This document shows, in pieces, positions 34,652 to 43,190 of a DNA stretch of 64,000 nucleotides. Both the position numbers and the translations under genes were made by a program. The notes under the pieces were generated by a model. The model searched no databases. It was not told where the DNA came from and saw only the letters and a program-made list of their open reading frames with translations. Every line of letters begins with the position of its first letter. The stretch's first letter is position 1. This DNA comes from Candidatus Planktophila versatilis (GTDB lineage Bacteria > Actinomycetota > Actinomycetes > Nanopelagicales > Nanopelagicaceae), in contig NZ_CP016774.1 of NCBI RefSeq assembly GCF_002288105.1, positions 62,001-126,000 of the forward strand, given 5' to 3'.

Positions 34652-35491
34652 TTAGGAAAATATGACTGTGCGCTGACCGACGATAAAGATTCGATCTTCG
34701 GCAAATAACTTCACTGCCCGTGCAAGAACGCGACGTTCAATATCGCGGCCACGAGCAATCATCTCTTCCGGAGTTGCCGCATGGTTTACGTGTGCCACAT
34801 CTTGTTCAATGATTGGACCTTCATCTAAATCAGAGGTAACAAAGTGCGCGGTGGCGCCAATGATTTTCACACCACGCTCGTGTGCCTGGTGATAAGGCTT
34901 GGCACCTTTAAAGCCAGGTAAGAACGAGTGGTGGATATTAATAATCTTTCCTGGCATAGCTGCACAGAATTCCTTGGAGAGTATCTGCATATATCTAGCT
35001 AGGACCACAAAATCGATTTTGAGTTCGGCAATCTTTGCCAGCATTACCTTTTCTTGCTCTGCCTTTGTTGCTGCTGTGACCGGCAGGTATAAGAATGGAA
35101 TTCGGTGTGATTCAACCAGGGACTTCAAATCTTCCCGGTTAGAGATTACAAGTGGGATTTCAATGGGAAGTTCACCCAACTCAAGTAGATACATCAAATC
35201 TCTAAGGCAGTGGCTCTCTTTAGTAACAAGAATAAGAGCGCGAGGCTTCTCATCGGTAGGCCGGATATGAAGTGAAGGAGAGAACTTTCCTAGTCCGTCG
35301 CTCAAGCTCTTCTTTGCGGCATTTAGGTCTTGTGAGGTTTCAAAGCGAGTGCGCATAACAAAAGTATTTGTGGTGGTATCTGTGAACTGTTGGTTCTCGA
35401 TGATATTTCCACCGCAGCTAAGCACAGCGGAAGTCATCGCATGCACGATTCCTGGCTGGTCTGCACATTGCAGGGAAGCTATGAGATCCAT
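34652..35491 (-). CDS. purU: Formyltetrahydrofolate deformylase
   Basis: This 279-residue enzyme hydrolyses 10-formyl-THF to formate and THF, balancing one-carbon pools. An N-terminal ACT-type regulatory domain (about 1-80, LIASLQCADQPGIVHAMTSA) precedes a formyltransferase-like domain. The catalytic region is INIHHSFLPGFKGAKPYHQA and GATAHFVTSDLDEGPIIEQD (Asn, His, Asp triad). It complements the 5-formyl-THF cyclo-ligase gene at 41.7 kb. Confidence 0.94.
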   Translation of the reverse strand: MDLIASLQCADQPGIVHAMTSAVLSCGGNIIENQQFTDTTTNTFVMRTRFETSQDLNAAKKSLSDGLGKFSPSLHIRPTDEKPRALILVTKESHCLRDLMYLLELGELPIEIPLVISNREDLKSLVESHRIPFLYLPVTAATKAEQEKVMLAKIAELKIDFVVLARYMQILSKEFCAAMPGKIINIHHSFLPGFKGAKPYHQAHERGVKIIGATAHFVTSDLDEGPIIEQDVAHVNHAATPEEMIARGRDIERRVLARAVKLFAEDRIFIVGQRTVIFS

Positions 35492-35510
35492 AGCTCAAGG
35501 GTAAAGGTAA

Positions 35511-37622
35511 CTAGTGCGTAATCGTAAATCGCTGCATCCACTTTGGCGCCCACCAGTTGCGTTCGCCAAATAGGCGCATGAGAGCAGGTACCAAAAGGGC
35601 GCGAACGATGGTGGCATCAAGAATTACTGCCAGTGCCACACCAAATCCCATTGATTTAATCGATGTGACGCCACTTGTGATGAAGGCGGCGAAGACCACG
35701 GCAAGGAGTACTGCGGCGGCGGTAATAATGCGAGCAGATCTTTGAAGTCCAGTCGCAACAGCTTCAATATTTGATTTACCAGCCAGATGTTCTTCTCGGA
35801 TGCGAGAGAGCAAAAAGAGCTCATAGTCCATCGAAAGACCAAAGACCACGACGGCAATTAAAATGACAATAGAAGTATCAAGTGTTCCGGTCAGAGTAAA
35901 GGAGCCGACTAACCATTGCAGATGACCATCGATGAAGACCCAGGTGAGAACGCCCATGGTTGCGGCTAGTGAAAGCACATTAAGTAGCACCGCCTTAATG
36001 GGAAGAATGATGGAGCCGGTAAAAACAAAGATTAATACGAAAACACTGAGTGCAATCCAACCCAGTGCCCATGGCAATGTTTTGGAAATACCATCCTGTG
36101 AATCTGTGTAGTCAGCGGCAACTCCACCAACGAGCGTTCCTGCTGGTGAATCGAGATCACGAATATCGTGAATTAACTTCTGCGCATCAGGGGTGCGTGG
36201 CAACATTGAGTGAAATGCCACCAGGCGAACATCTTGGCCAATTACTTGCGGAGGTTGTACTGCCACAATTCCAGAGACGGTGGCAATTTCTTTCACGTAT
36301 TGGTCAACTTCCAGAGTTTTATCCGCGCCATCAAAGACAATAATTTCTACTGGATTATTTGTCTGCCCCGCAAAACGATCAGCTTGTAGCGCAGTTGCAA
36401 TCGCTGCCGGATTTGATGCCGGCAACATTCTTGAATCACCTTGTGCAAATTTAATGTTTTGAACAGGTGCGGTGAGAATTCCTAGAATCACCAGCGAAAG
36501 AATGACTACCGCCGTAGGGCGTTTCATCACAAGTCTGGCGGTCTGAGCCCAACGACCGTCTTCCTTGGGAGTAATTGAAGACTTACGGATTACTCCTTTA
36601 TCAATTCTTGTACCTAAGAGAGCCAAGATTGGTGGAAGTCCAAAGAGTGCACCAACGACAGCAAGTGCAACTACTGAAACTCCGGCGTAACCAAAAGATT
36701 TCAAGAAAGGAAGCGGGAAGAAGGTAAGTGAAACCATAGTGACCAGAACGGTGAGTCCTGAGTAAAAAACAGTTTTACCAGCGGTTGCCATGGTGGTAAC
36801 AATCGAATCTTGCACGTTCTTACCATGGTGAATTTCTTCGCGGAAGCGGTTGACCATCAAGAGCGCGTAATCAATACCAAGGCCAAGGCCCATACCGGTG
36901 GTGAGATTAAGCGCGTAGACGCTGACATTTGTGAAGAGTGAGATCAGGTAAAGAATAAAAAAGGCCCCAATAATTGCAGCTACACCAACAATAAGTGGCA
37001 TGGCAGATGCGGCTAGTGCGCCAAAGACAAAGGCGAGGAGAATAAATGTCAGCGGGATAGATACGATCTCGGCAATCTTCAAATCTGAAGCAATTTTTTC
37101 AGAGATGGCATTTCCTACAACAGATACTCCACCTGGATATAAAGTGAAGCTTCCAAATTTGCCTTCGTACTTATCCTGAAAAACTGCGCCGAGTTCCTGG
37201 CTTTCGGGTGAAAATGCATCTGCTTCACCATAAATTAAAATGTAGGCAGCACGGCCGTCTTTAGATATCAGCGTTGCTTCCCCGCCTGAGCTCCAGTAGG
37301 AGAGAGTCTTAGTAACACCTACTTCGCTAGCTATCTTGGCCTCTAGCGATTTTGCTTCTTGCACAACATCTGGACTGGTTACATCTCTGGTGCCGGCATC
37401 CACTACAACGACTACAGAGGGATCGTTAATTTTTAAGTCATCTCGGAGATACTCATAGACTTTGTAAGAATCACTCTTTGGATCTGAATATCCACCAGCA
37501 TCAAGGCGGCTAAAGATGAGTGAGCCAAAGACACCAGAAAGAATTATTCCGATGAGAAAGAGTGCTAATCCCTCTTTTTTCCTGCGTACAAGCAGGTGCC
37601 CGAGCCTCTCAAACATAGACAT
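35511..37622 (-). CDS. MMPL/RND-family membrane transporter
   Basis: This 703-residue protein has twelve predicted helices in two repeats, each with a large extracytoplasmic loop. The proton-relay aspartates lie in the helix-4 and helix-10 motifs: GLGLGIDYALLMVNRFREE and VFGLSMDYELFLLSRIREE. MMPL proteins export lipids or drugs, or act in envelope assembly, using proton motive force. The Asp-Tyr pairs are intact, so it should be active. Substrate unknown. It lies 19 bases upstream of purU on the same strand. Confidence 0.9.
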   Translation of the reverse strand: MSMFERLGHLLVRRKKEGLALFLIGIILSGVFGSLIFSRLDAGGYSDPKSDSYKVYEYLRDDLKINDPSVVVVVDAGTRDVTSPDVVQEAKSLEAKIASEVGVTKTLSYWSSGGEATLISKDGRAAYILIYGEADAFSPESQELGAVFQDKYEGKFGSFTLYPGGVSVVGNAISEKIASDLKIAEIVSIPLTFILLAFVFGALAASAMPLIVGVAAIIGAFFILYLISLFTNVSVYALNLTTGMGLGLGIDYALLMVNRFREEIHHGKNVQDSIVTTMATAGKTVFYSGLTVLVTMVSLTFFPLPFLKSFGYAGVSVVALAVVGALFGLPPILALLGTRIDKGVIRKSSITPKEDGRWAQTARLVMKRPTAVVILSLVILGILTAPVQNIKFAQGDSRMLPASNPAAIATALQADRFAGQTNNPVEIIVFDGADKTLEVDQYVKEIATVSGIVAVQPPQVIGQDVRLVAFHSMLPRTPDAQKLIHDIRDLDSPAGTLVGGVAADYTDSQDGISKTLPWALGWIALSVFVLIFVFTGSIILPIKAVLLNVLSLAATMGVLTWVFIDGHLQWLVGSFTLTGTLDTSIVILIAVVVFGLSMDYELFLLSRIREEHLAGKSNIEAVATGLQRSARIITAAAVLLAVVFAAFITSGVTSIKSMGFGVALAVILDATIVRALLVPALMRLFGERNWWAPKWMQRFTITH

Positions 37623-37676
37623 AAGTATGTAGGATTCGATTATGAAATTCGAATTTGGTCACAGGTGTTCTCGCTC

Positions 37677-37796
37677 ATGAGCGATGTGTTTCCCGTAACA
37701 ACTGAGGACGAACGCGACCCACGTGAAGACCAGAAAGAAGATAGCAAGCGTGAGGAAGAAATTAGAGGGGATAAACCCCCACATCACGACGAGTAG
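37677..37796 (+). CDS. Putative 39-residue charged protein
   Basis: ATG 37677 opens a 39-codon frame coding an extremely charged, presumably disordered peptide (VTTEDERDPREDQKEDSKRE). Its TAG stop abuts the stop of the convergent fmdB gene, as seen for established gene pairs in this window. The ribosome site is weak. No homologue recognised. Confidence 0.4.
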   Translation: MSDVFPVTTEDERDPREDQKEDSKREEEIRGDKPPHHDE

Positions 37797-38021
37797 TTAT
37801 TCTGCCGCCGCTGCAGGTTTTGGTTCTGCCGCCGCTGCAGGTTTTGCAACAGAGTCTGTCTTATAGAAACCAGATCCTTTAAAAACTACACCAACAGAGG
37901 AATACACCTTGCGAACTTCACCCTTGCATTCAGGGCACTCGGTCAGGGGCTCTTCCGAAAAACTCTGAAACGCCTCGAAGGCATGGTCGCAGGCGTTGCA
38001 CAGGTATTGATAGGTAGGCAA
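37797..38021 (-). CDS. FmdB-type zinc-ribbon protein
   Basis: This 74-residue protein starts at TTG 38021 with GAAAGG upstream. The zinc ribbon MPTYQYLCNACDHAFE...CPECKG has Cys8, Cys11 and the CPEC pair. VGVVFKGSGFYKTD follows, then an Ala/Pro/Lys-rich tail (KPAAAAEP repeated). Family function is poorly defined (regulatory or metal-binding). The tail is encoded by a tandem 24-base repeat. Confidence 0.88.
   Translation of the reverse strand: MPTYQYLCNACDHAFEAFQSFSEEPLTECPECKGEVRKVYSSVGVVFKGSGFYKTDSVAKPAAAAEPKPAAAAE
37800..37847. repeat. Tandem 24-bp repeat in the fmdB tail
   Basis: Two copies of a 24-base unit beginning TTCTGCCGCCGCTGCAGG lie head to tail (37800-37823 and 37824-37847) and differ at the last base. 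They encode the KPAAAAEP-like tail, so copy-number change would stay in frame. Confidence 0.85.
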
Positions 38022-38079
38022 TGTGAGACCTTTCTCAAGAGGGATATCTATGCCTAAGTCTAAAGAAGTGAGACGATAG

Positions 38080-38106
38080 GCGCGAATCCACGGGATTCAC
38101 GAGCGC
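38080..38106 (+). promoter_or_regulatory. Hairpin just before the copC ribosome site
   Basis: GCGC-GAATCC (38080-38089) pairs with GGATTC (38093-38098) and GCGC (38103-38106), giving ten pairs with a four-base bulge. It ends directly at GAAGGAG, so it could modulate access to the ribosome site. Confidence 0.35.
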
Positions 38107-38122
38107 GAAGGAGATTCAAGCA

Positions 38123-38644
38123 GTGAAGCGAATGACAGCAATTGCACTTATTGCAGGGGTACTTTTACTGAACCCGCAAACGGTATTCGCTAATACGCTG
38201 GTTGCAACAACTCCGGTTGCAGGTGCCTCACTGGATAGCGCGCCGAGCGCCGTAACAGTCACAACCGAAATCGCTCTCATGGATGCTGGCAATGAGGTGA
38301 CAGTCACTGATCCATCAGGTGCTCGAGTTGATGATGGCGCACTCACAATTGATGGAGTCAACGCAGTTGTTGGCCTCAAGCAACTCGTTAAGACTGGAAT
38401 CTACACAGTCAACTATTCGCTGTTGGCAGAAAATGATGTTCCACTAGTTGGAAAATTCACCTTTAATTTTGCAGAACCAACTGTGATTGAACCAGTTGCA
38501 CCACAACCAACACCAACTCAGGCAACAACGCCGTCGGGAAATAATGTGGGTACAACGACATTTGTCCTCGGCCTCTTACTTGCAGCACTCGTCGTAACCT
38601 TGGCTCTTGCACGATATGCTCGAAAGATTTATAGGGAGCGATGA
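38123..38644 (+). CDS. CopC-domain protein lacking copper ligands
   Basis: This 173-residue exported protein has a signal peptide 1-24 (cleavage FA|NTL), a CopC beta-sandwich (25-117), a Pro/Thr linker and a C-terminal membrane helix (about 143-165). In copper-binding CopC the mature protein starts with His and has a DGH motif. Here the first residue is Asn, the DGH region reads ENDVPLVG, and no His or Cys occurs in the mature chain. Copper binding is therefore unlikely. GTG 38123 is chosen with GAAGGAG upstream. It overlaps the CopD/CtaG gene (ATGA). Confidence 0.85.
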   Translation: MKRMTAIALIAGVLLLNPQTVFANTLVATTPVAGASLDSAPSAVTVTTEIALMDAGNEVTVTDPSGARVDDGALTIDGVNAVVGLKQLVKTGIYTVNYSLLAENDVPLVGKFTFNFAEPTVIEPVAPQPTPTQATTPSGNNVGTTTFVLGLLLAALVVTLALARYARKIYRER

Positions 38645-40533
38645 ATTTACTGTCAGGAGATCTGACTCAGGCAAGTTCTTTCATTAGCGCTGTTGGGACA
38701 GTCAATAAGTCTTTACTCATACTTTCGGCTTGTGTTTTGGTCGGCGTGCTGCTCTCCTTTGGTTTTTTGCTGATTGAACACGGCGGTAAGTTACAGAGCT
38801 CAGCAAGCAAATTACGAAAGTTCGGTGAAATCGCTGCCGGTATCTGGCTTGTGACAAGTTTTCTAGAAATAACAATCACCCTGGCAAACATTCTCGACTC
38901 TTCCCTCGGCGCAGCACTTGAACCCACAACCTTTCGCTCATTTATCACCCAGGTAGATCTGGGAAGATTCCTCTTTGCCCAAACTATTGCCGCTGCAGTA
39001 GTTCTTGTTGGGCTTCGTTTTATCACCACCGCACTGCAATCAATTGTCTTTTTAGCCATCACTCTGGTGGGCCTAGTTGCACCTGTATTCCAAAGTCATT
39101 CAGCAGCGGCTGGTTCTCACGCCCTGGCAATTGGTTCCCTTGTGGTGCATGTGGTTGCACTTTCACTCTGGGTGGGTGGCCTCTGTGCAATTGCACTGAT
39201 TGCAGATGCCGATCGAAGAATCGCGCTGCCTCGATTTAGCCAGCTCGCGCTATGGGCAGCAATTGCAGTCGTTATCAGCGGAGTGACAAATGCATGGTCG
39301 CGTTTAGATTTTGCACAAGCATGGTCAACTTCTTATGCCCGCATTGTGATTGCAAAAGCAGTGCTCACCTTAGTTTTAGTCTTCATTGGTTATCGCAATC
39401 GGCGCAAGCTCACACAAGGAGTTCATACTGGTTGGTCGCTACTGACTCGAGTGATTGTCTATGAAGTTCTACTTATGGGCGCGATAGTCATTCTCGGCAG
39501 TTGGCTCTCTAAGACAGAGCCGCCAGTGGGTGCGCAAGCTGCATATAGCCCGGCAATTGCAATCGTAGGTTTCCCGGCACCGGCTGAACCAAACTTCATG
39601 CGCATACTCACCGTTTATGATCCAGATGCGCTGATGATTGCCATTCTTATTGCTTTGGTTGCACTTTATATAAATGGTGTAGTTATCTTGAAAAAACGTG
39701 GAGATGCTTGGCCAGTTGGTAGAACAATTTCTTTCGCCCTCGGTATTGCGGCAATTGATTTTGCAACAAGTGGCGGCTTGGGCGTTTATGCACTCTTCTC
39801 TTTTCAGTATCACATGATTGCGCACATGATTCTAGGAATGCTCGCCCCCATCGGTTTGGTACTTGGCGCACCACTTACGCTTGCACTGCGCACACTTCCA
39901 CAGGGTCGCACGCCCGAGGAACGCGGTGTGCGCGGATCACTGCTGGCAGCGCTGCATTCAAGGTATTCGGTCATCATCACTAATCCAGTCGTCGCACTTG
40001 CCTTGTTTGACGGATCTCTTTTCGTTCTCTACTTCACCAATCTCTTTGGTGATCTCATGCAGAACCACGCCGGTCACTTCTTTATGAATGTGCACTTCTT
40101 GCTCGCTGGCTATCTCTTCTTCCATGTGATTATTGGAATTGACCCAAATCCGCGCAAGGTTCCACATGTGGTTCGCATCGTTATTTTGTTTGCCGCAATG
40201 AGCATTCACGCATTCTTTGCCATCTCATTACTAGCAACTTCTACCTTGATTGATGGTGGTTACTACAAATCAATTGCAACCCCATGGGTAACAGACTTAT
40301 TAGCTGACCAACATGCAGCTGGCTCAGTGGCATGGGCGATGGGGGAGATCCCAGTACTGCTTGCAATTACCGCAACCTTTATTCAGTGGATGCGCGATGA
40401 TACGCGCGAGACTAAGCGAATAGATCGCAATGAAGCCCGCATGGCGGCCATGGGTGAACCAGATGACTTGGCGCAATACAATAATTATCTGAGTAAATTA
40501 CAGCGCCGCAGCGAGAGAGAAGGTCAGCAATGA
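38641..40533 (+). CDS. Fused CopD / CtaG-like membrane protein
   Basis: This 630-residue polytopic protein has about 14 helices. The N-terminal part (to about 310) is a CopD-type copper resistance domain (SHSAAAGSHALAIGSLVVHVVALSLWVGG). The C-terminal part is a caa3-oxidase assembly factor (CtaG) domain with FQYHMIAHMILGMLAPIGLVLGAP and HFLLAGYLFFHVIIGIDPNPR, rich in His likely to bind copper. This fusion is standard in actinobacteria. It is probably involved in copper delivery to cytochrome oxidase. Overlaps on both sides show an operon with copC and the acyl-CoA dehydrogenase gene. Confidence 0.9.
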   Translation: MNLLSGDLTQASSFISAVGTVNKSLLILSACVLVGVLLSFGFLLIEHGGKLQSSASKLRKFGEIAAGIWLVTSFLEITITLANILDSSLGAALEPTTFRSFITQVDLGRFLFAQTIAAAVVLVGLRFITTALQSIVFLAITLVGLVAPVFQSHSAAAGSHALAIGSLVVHVVALSLWVGGLCAIALIADADRRIALPRFSQLALWAAIAVVISGVTNAWSRLDFAQAWSTSYARIVIAKAVLTLVLVFIGYRNRRKLTQGVHTGWSLLTRVIVYEVLLMGAIVILGSWLSKTEPPVGAQAAYSPAIAIVGFPAPAEPNFMRILTVYDPDALMIAILIALVALYINGVVILKKRGDAWPVGRTISFALGIAAIDFATSGGLGVYALFSFQYHMIAHMILGMLAPIGLVLGAPLTLALRTLPQGRTPEERGVRGSLLAALHSRYSVIITNPVVALALFDGSLFVLYFTNLFGDLMQNHAGHFFMNVHFLLAGYLFFHVIIGIDPNPRKVPHVVRIVILFAAMSIHAFFAISLLATSTLIDGGYYKSIATPWVTDLLADQHAAGSVAWAMGEIPVLLAITATFIQWMRDDTRETKRIDRNEARMAAMGEPDDLAQYNNYLSKLQRRSEREGQQ

Positions 40534-41675
40534 GTCTAGAAAACGTCTTCACACTTCCTGCTGAATACAACGACCTTCGCGATAGCGTGAGAGCGCTGGC
40601 TGAAAAAGAGATTGCACCTTTTGCGCGCGCTGTTGATGAAGAGCATCGATATCCGCAAGAGGCGCATAACGCTCTTGTGAAATCTTCCCTCTTTGCAGCC
40701 CATGTTCCAACTGAGAATGGTGGCGATGGCGCAGACGCTCTTGCCACCTGCATCATCATTGAAGAGGTAGCGCGAGCATGTGGTTCGGCATCTCTTATTC
40801 CGGCAGTAAACAAATTGGGATCACTTCCTCTTATTCTTGGTGGAAATAAAGAACAGAAAGAGCGTTGGCTTCGCCCGCTGACTCAAGGAAAAGGTTTCTC
40901 CTACTGTCTTTCCGAATCTGAAGCAGGCTCTGATGCATCAGCGCTGAAAACAACGGCAGTTCGCAAAGGTGATGGCTGGGTCATTAACGGAAGCAAGAAG
41001 TGGATTTCTAACGCAGGTGAATCTGAGTTCTACACAGTCATCGCACAAAGTGATTCTTCACTTGGCTCAAAAGGAATCACCGCATTTGTCATTGAGAAAT
41101 CTGATCCCGGAGTCTCATTTGGCGCACCTGAGAAGAAGATGGGCTTTCGTGGTTCACCAACGCGCGAGGTGTATTTCGATAATGTAGAAATTGGCGATGA
41201 TCGTCGCATTGGTGAGGTGGGCAAAGGTTTTGCACTGGCCATGGACACTTTAGATCACACTCGAATTACCATCGCCGCCCAAGCTCTCGGTTTAGCTCAG
41301 GGCGCTTTTGATGTGGCAAAGAAGTATTCCCATGAAAGAAAACAATTTGGAAAAGAGATTTTTGACTTCCAAGGCGTGCAATTCATGTTGGCAGATATGG
41401 CTATCGGCATTGAATCTGCGCGGGCACTCACCTACGCCGCCGCTGCTAAAAGTGAACGTGGTGATAAAGATTTACGTTTCTTCTCTGCCTCAAGTAAGAC
41501 CTATGCAACCGATGTTGCAATGAAGGTAACGACAGATGCAGTGCAAGTTCTTGGCGGTTACGGCTATGTCTCTGATTACCCAGTTGAGCGCATGATGCGT
41601 GATGCCAAACTCACTCAGATTTATGAAGGCACCAACCAGATTCAAAGAATAGTAATTGCTCGAAATCTTCCTTAA
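40530..41675 (+). CDS. Acyl-CoA dehydrogenase
   Basis: This 381-residue FAD enzyme of the acyl-CoA dehydrogenase family has CLSESEAGSDA, KKWISNAGESEFYTVIA, the FAD-binding YSHERKQFGKEIFDFQGVQF and the catalytic glutamate region QIYEGTNQIQRIVIAR near the C-terminus. It introduces an alpha-beta double bond into acyl-CoA. Chain length or branched-chain preference is not certain. It overlaps CopD/CtaG by four bases. Its link to that operon may be only transcriptional. Confidence 0.92.
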   Translation: MSLENVFTLPAEYNDLRDSVRALAEKEIAPFARAVDEEHRYPQEAHNALVKSSLFAAHVPTENGGDGADALATCIIIEEVARACGSASLIPAVNKLGSLPLILGGNKEQKERWLRPLTQGKGFSYCLSESEAGSDASALKTTAVRKGDGWVINGSKKWISNAGESEFYTVIAQSDSSLGSKGITAFVIEKSDPGVSFGAPEKKMGFRGSPTREVYFDNVEIGDDRRIGEVGKGFALAMDTLDHTRITIAAQALGLAQGAFDVAKKYSHERKQFGKEIFDFQGVQFMLADMAIGIESARALTYAAAAKSERGDKDLRFFSASSKTYATDVAMKVTTDAVQVLGGYGYVSDYPVERMMRDAKLTQIYEGTNQIQRIVIARNLP

Positions 41676-42224
41676 CTATCGCTGAAAGCGGATAACTAAA
41701 TCTGGAGTTGCTGCTGCATGAAGTGGGATATCCCATTGCTCGCGCGGTAGATCTTCACTAGAGATTTCATCAGGATGAATAAGGCCAATTGAAAATGCAG
41801 AAAATTGTGGAAGTGCTCTGTCGTAATACCCACCACCTTGTCCCAGGCGATATCCACTGCGATCAATTCTGAGAGCGGGCACAACAATTACTTCAACATC
41901 GCCAAGATCGGTAACGACCGGACCTTTCGGTTCTGCAATTTTCTTCGCCTTTGAAATCTGACTTTGCTCGCCATCCCAGCGCACCCACTCAAGATCCTTA
42001 CCTGCTATTCGAGGCAGAAGCAGAATCTTTCCACTTTTAATCAGTGCCAGATTCAAGGCTGTTGTGTCAGGTTCATCTGCATAAGAGATGTAGCTTGCAA
42101 CAACTTTTGCTTTGTGAAACTCCTGTGAATCCGCAAGATGTTCAAAAGAGTGTTCTAGATAACGTTCACTTCGCTCACGACGGTAACGAGTACGAAGGCT
42201 GGCTTTTTCTTCGCTGATACCCAT
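41676..42224 (-). CDS. 5-formyltetrahydrofolate cyclo-ligase
   Basis: This 182-residue enzyme converts 5-formyl-THF to 5,10-methenyl-THF with ATP. N-terminal basic helix SLRTRYRRERS, ILLPRIAGKDLEWVRWDGE and the glycine-rich VPALRIDRSGYRLGQGGGYYDRAL (nucleotide and folate site) are intact. Its stop abuts the acyl-CoA dehydrogenase stop. It diverges from the MoeA-like gene, the same order as in other actinobacteria. Confidence 0.93.
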   Translation of the reverse strand: MGISEEKASLRTRYRRERSERYLEHSFEHLADSQEFHKAKVVASYISYADEPDTTALNLALIKSGKILLLPRIAGKDLEWVRWDGEQSQISKAKKIAEPKGPVVTDLGDVEVIVVPALRIDRSGYRLGQGGGYYDRALPQFSAFSIGLIHPDEISSEDLPREQWDIPLHAAATPDLVIRFQR

Positions 42225-42269
42225 GGAAATCCCCTAGAAATTAGTGCAGTGCAAGTAAGGTTAGTGATT

Positions 42270-43181
42270 ATGTCAGAAGCTGCGCGCGTAGATGAAGTTC
42301 TCGCTTCACTCTTAGAACTTTGTCGCCCCCTCGAGCCATTTGATATGCCTTTACTTGATGCCCACGATGCCACGCTTGCTGAAGATATCTTTGCCGGTGA
42401 GCGCTTAGTGATGAAAGCCGGTAGTCGTATCCGTTCTACCCAAATCGGATTAGCCGCATCAATCGGCCTTGATCACCTGCCCACACGACCACACCCACGA
42501 GTTGTTGTTATCTCAGCCGGCCCCGATCTGGTTGAACCGGGAGTTCCACTTAAGGCAGATGAAGAGTATGAAACAAATTCTTGGTTGCTCACTACTGCAG
42601 TGCGCGAGGTTGGCGCAGTTGCCTACCGCGTTCATTCAATCCCAGATGATGAATCCCAACTACAAGATGTGATTGAAGACCAACTAGTTCGCGCTGACCT
42701 CATTATTATCAGCGGTGAACGCCACGATGATTCCTTTGATCTCATTACAAGAACACTCGAAAAAATTGGTGAGATCAAGACTGTGGAGCTCTCCATCGAA
42801 TCAAGTGGCCGACACAACTTTGGCACCATTGGTCCAGATAAGACTCCGGTAGTGACACTGCCAGGAGATCCCATCGCTGCCTACATCTCATTTGAACTTT
42901 TGGTGCGCCCAATGATTCGCACCATGCTTGGAACAGCAACAATTCACCGGCCATCGCTGAAGGCAAAACTTGATAAGGCAATTACTTCCAAAAGTGGAGT
43001 TCGCTCCTACGTTCGAGCCGTACTCAGTGAAGACGGAAAATCTGTCACACCACTGAGTTCGCAAGATGAACAAGCAACCTTGTCAGATGCCAACTCACTC
43101 ATTGCAATTAGTGAGAGCGATACCAAACTTTCTGCCGGAGATTCTGTCACCGTAGTTGTGCTTGAACGCCGATATATTTAA
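42270..43181 (+). CDS. Reduced MoeA/gephyrin-like protein (Glp-like)
   Basis: This 303-residue relative of molybdopterin molybdotransferase MoeA is about 100 residues shorter than the family norm. After LLDAHDATLAEDIFAGE it jumps straight to MKAGSRIRSTQIGLAASIG. The SAMDGYA motif and all of domain II are therefore missing. In domain III, SGGxSxG has become SGERHDD and LPGNP is LPGDP. Catalysis of molybdate insertion is unlikely. In corynebacteria the gene at this locus is Glp, a MoeA-like FtsZ partner, and its membrane receptor GlpR is encoded nearby, as here. ATG 42270 follows AAGG. Confidence 0.8.
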   Translation: MSEAARVDEVLASLLELCRPLEPFDMPLLDAHDATLAEDIFAGERLVMKAGSRIRSTQIGLAASIGLDHLPTRPHPRVVVISAGPDLVEPGVPLKADEEYETNSWLLTTAVREVGAVAYRVHSIPDDESQLQDVIEDQLVRADLIIISGERHDDSFDLITRTLEKIGEIKTVELSIESSGRHNFGTIGPDKTPVVTLPGDPIAAYISFELLVRPMIRTMLGTATIHRPSLKAKLDKAITSKSGVRSYVRAVLSEDGKSVTPLSSQDEQATLSDANSLIAISESDTKLSAGDSVTVVVLERRYI

Positions 43182-43190
43182 GAGCAGATA

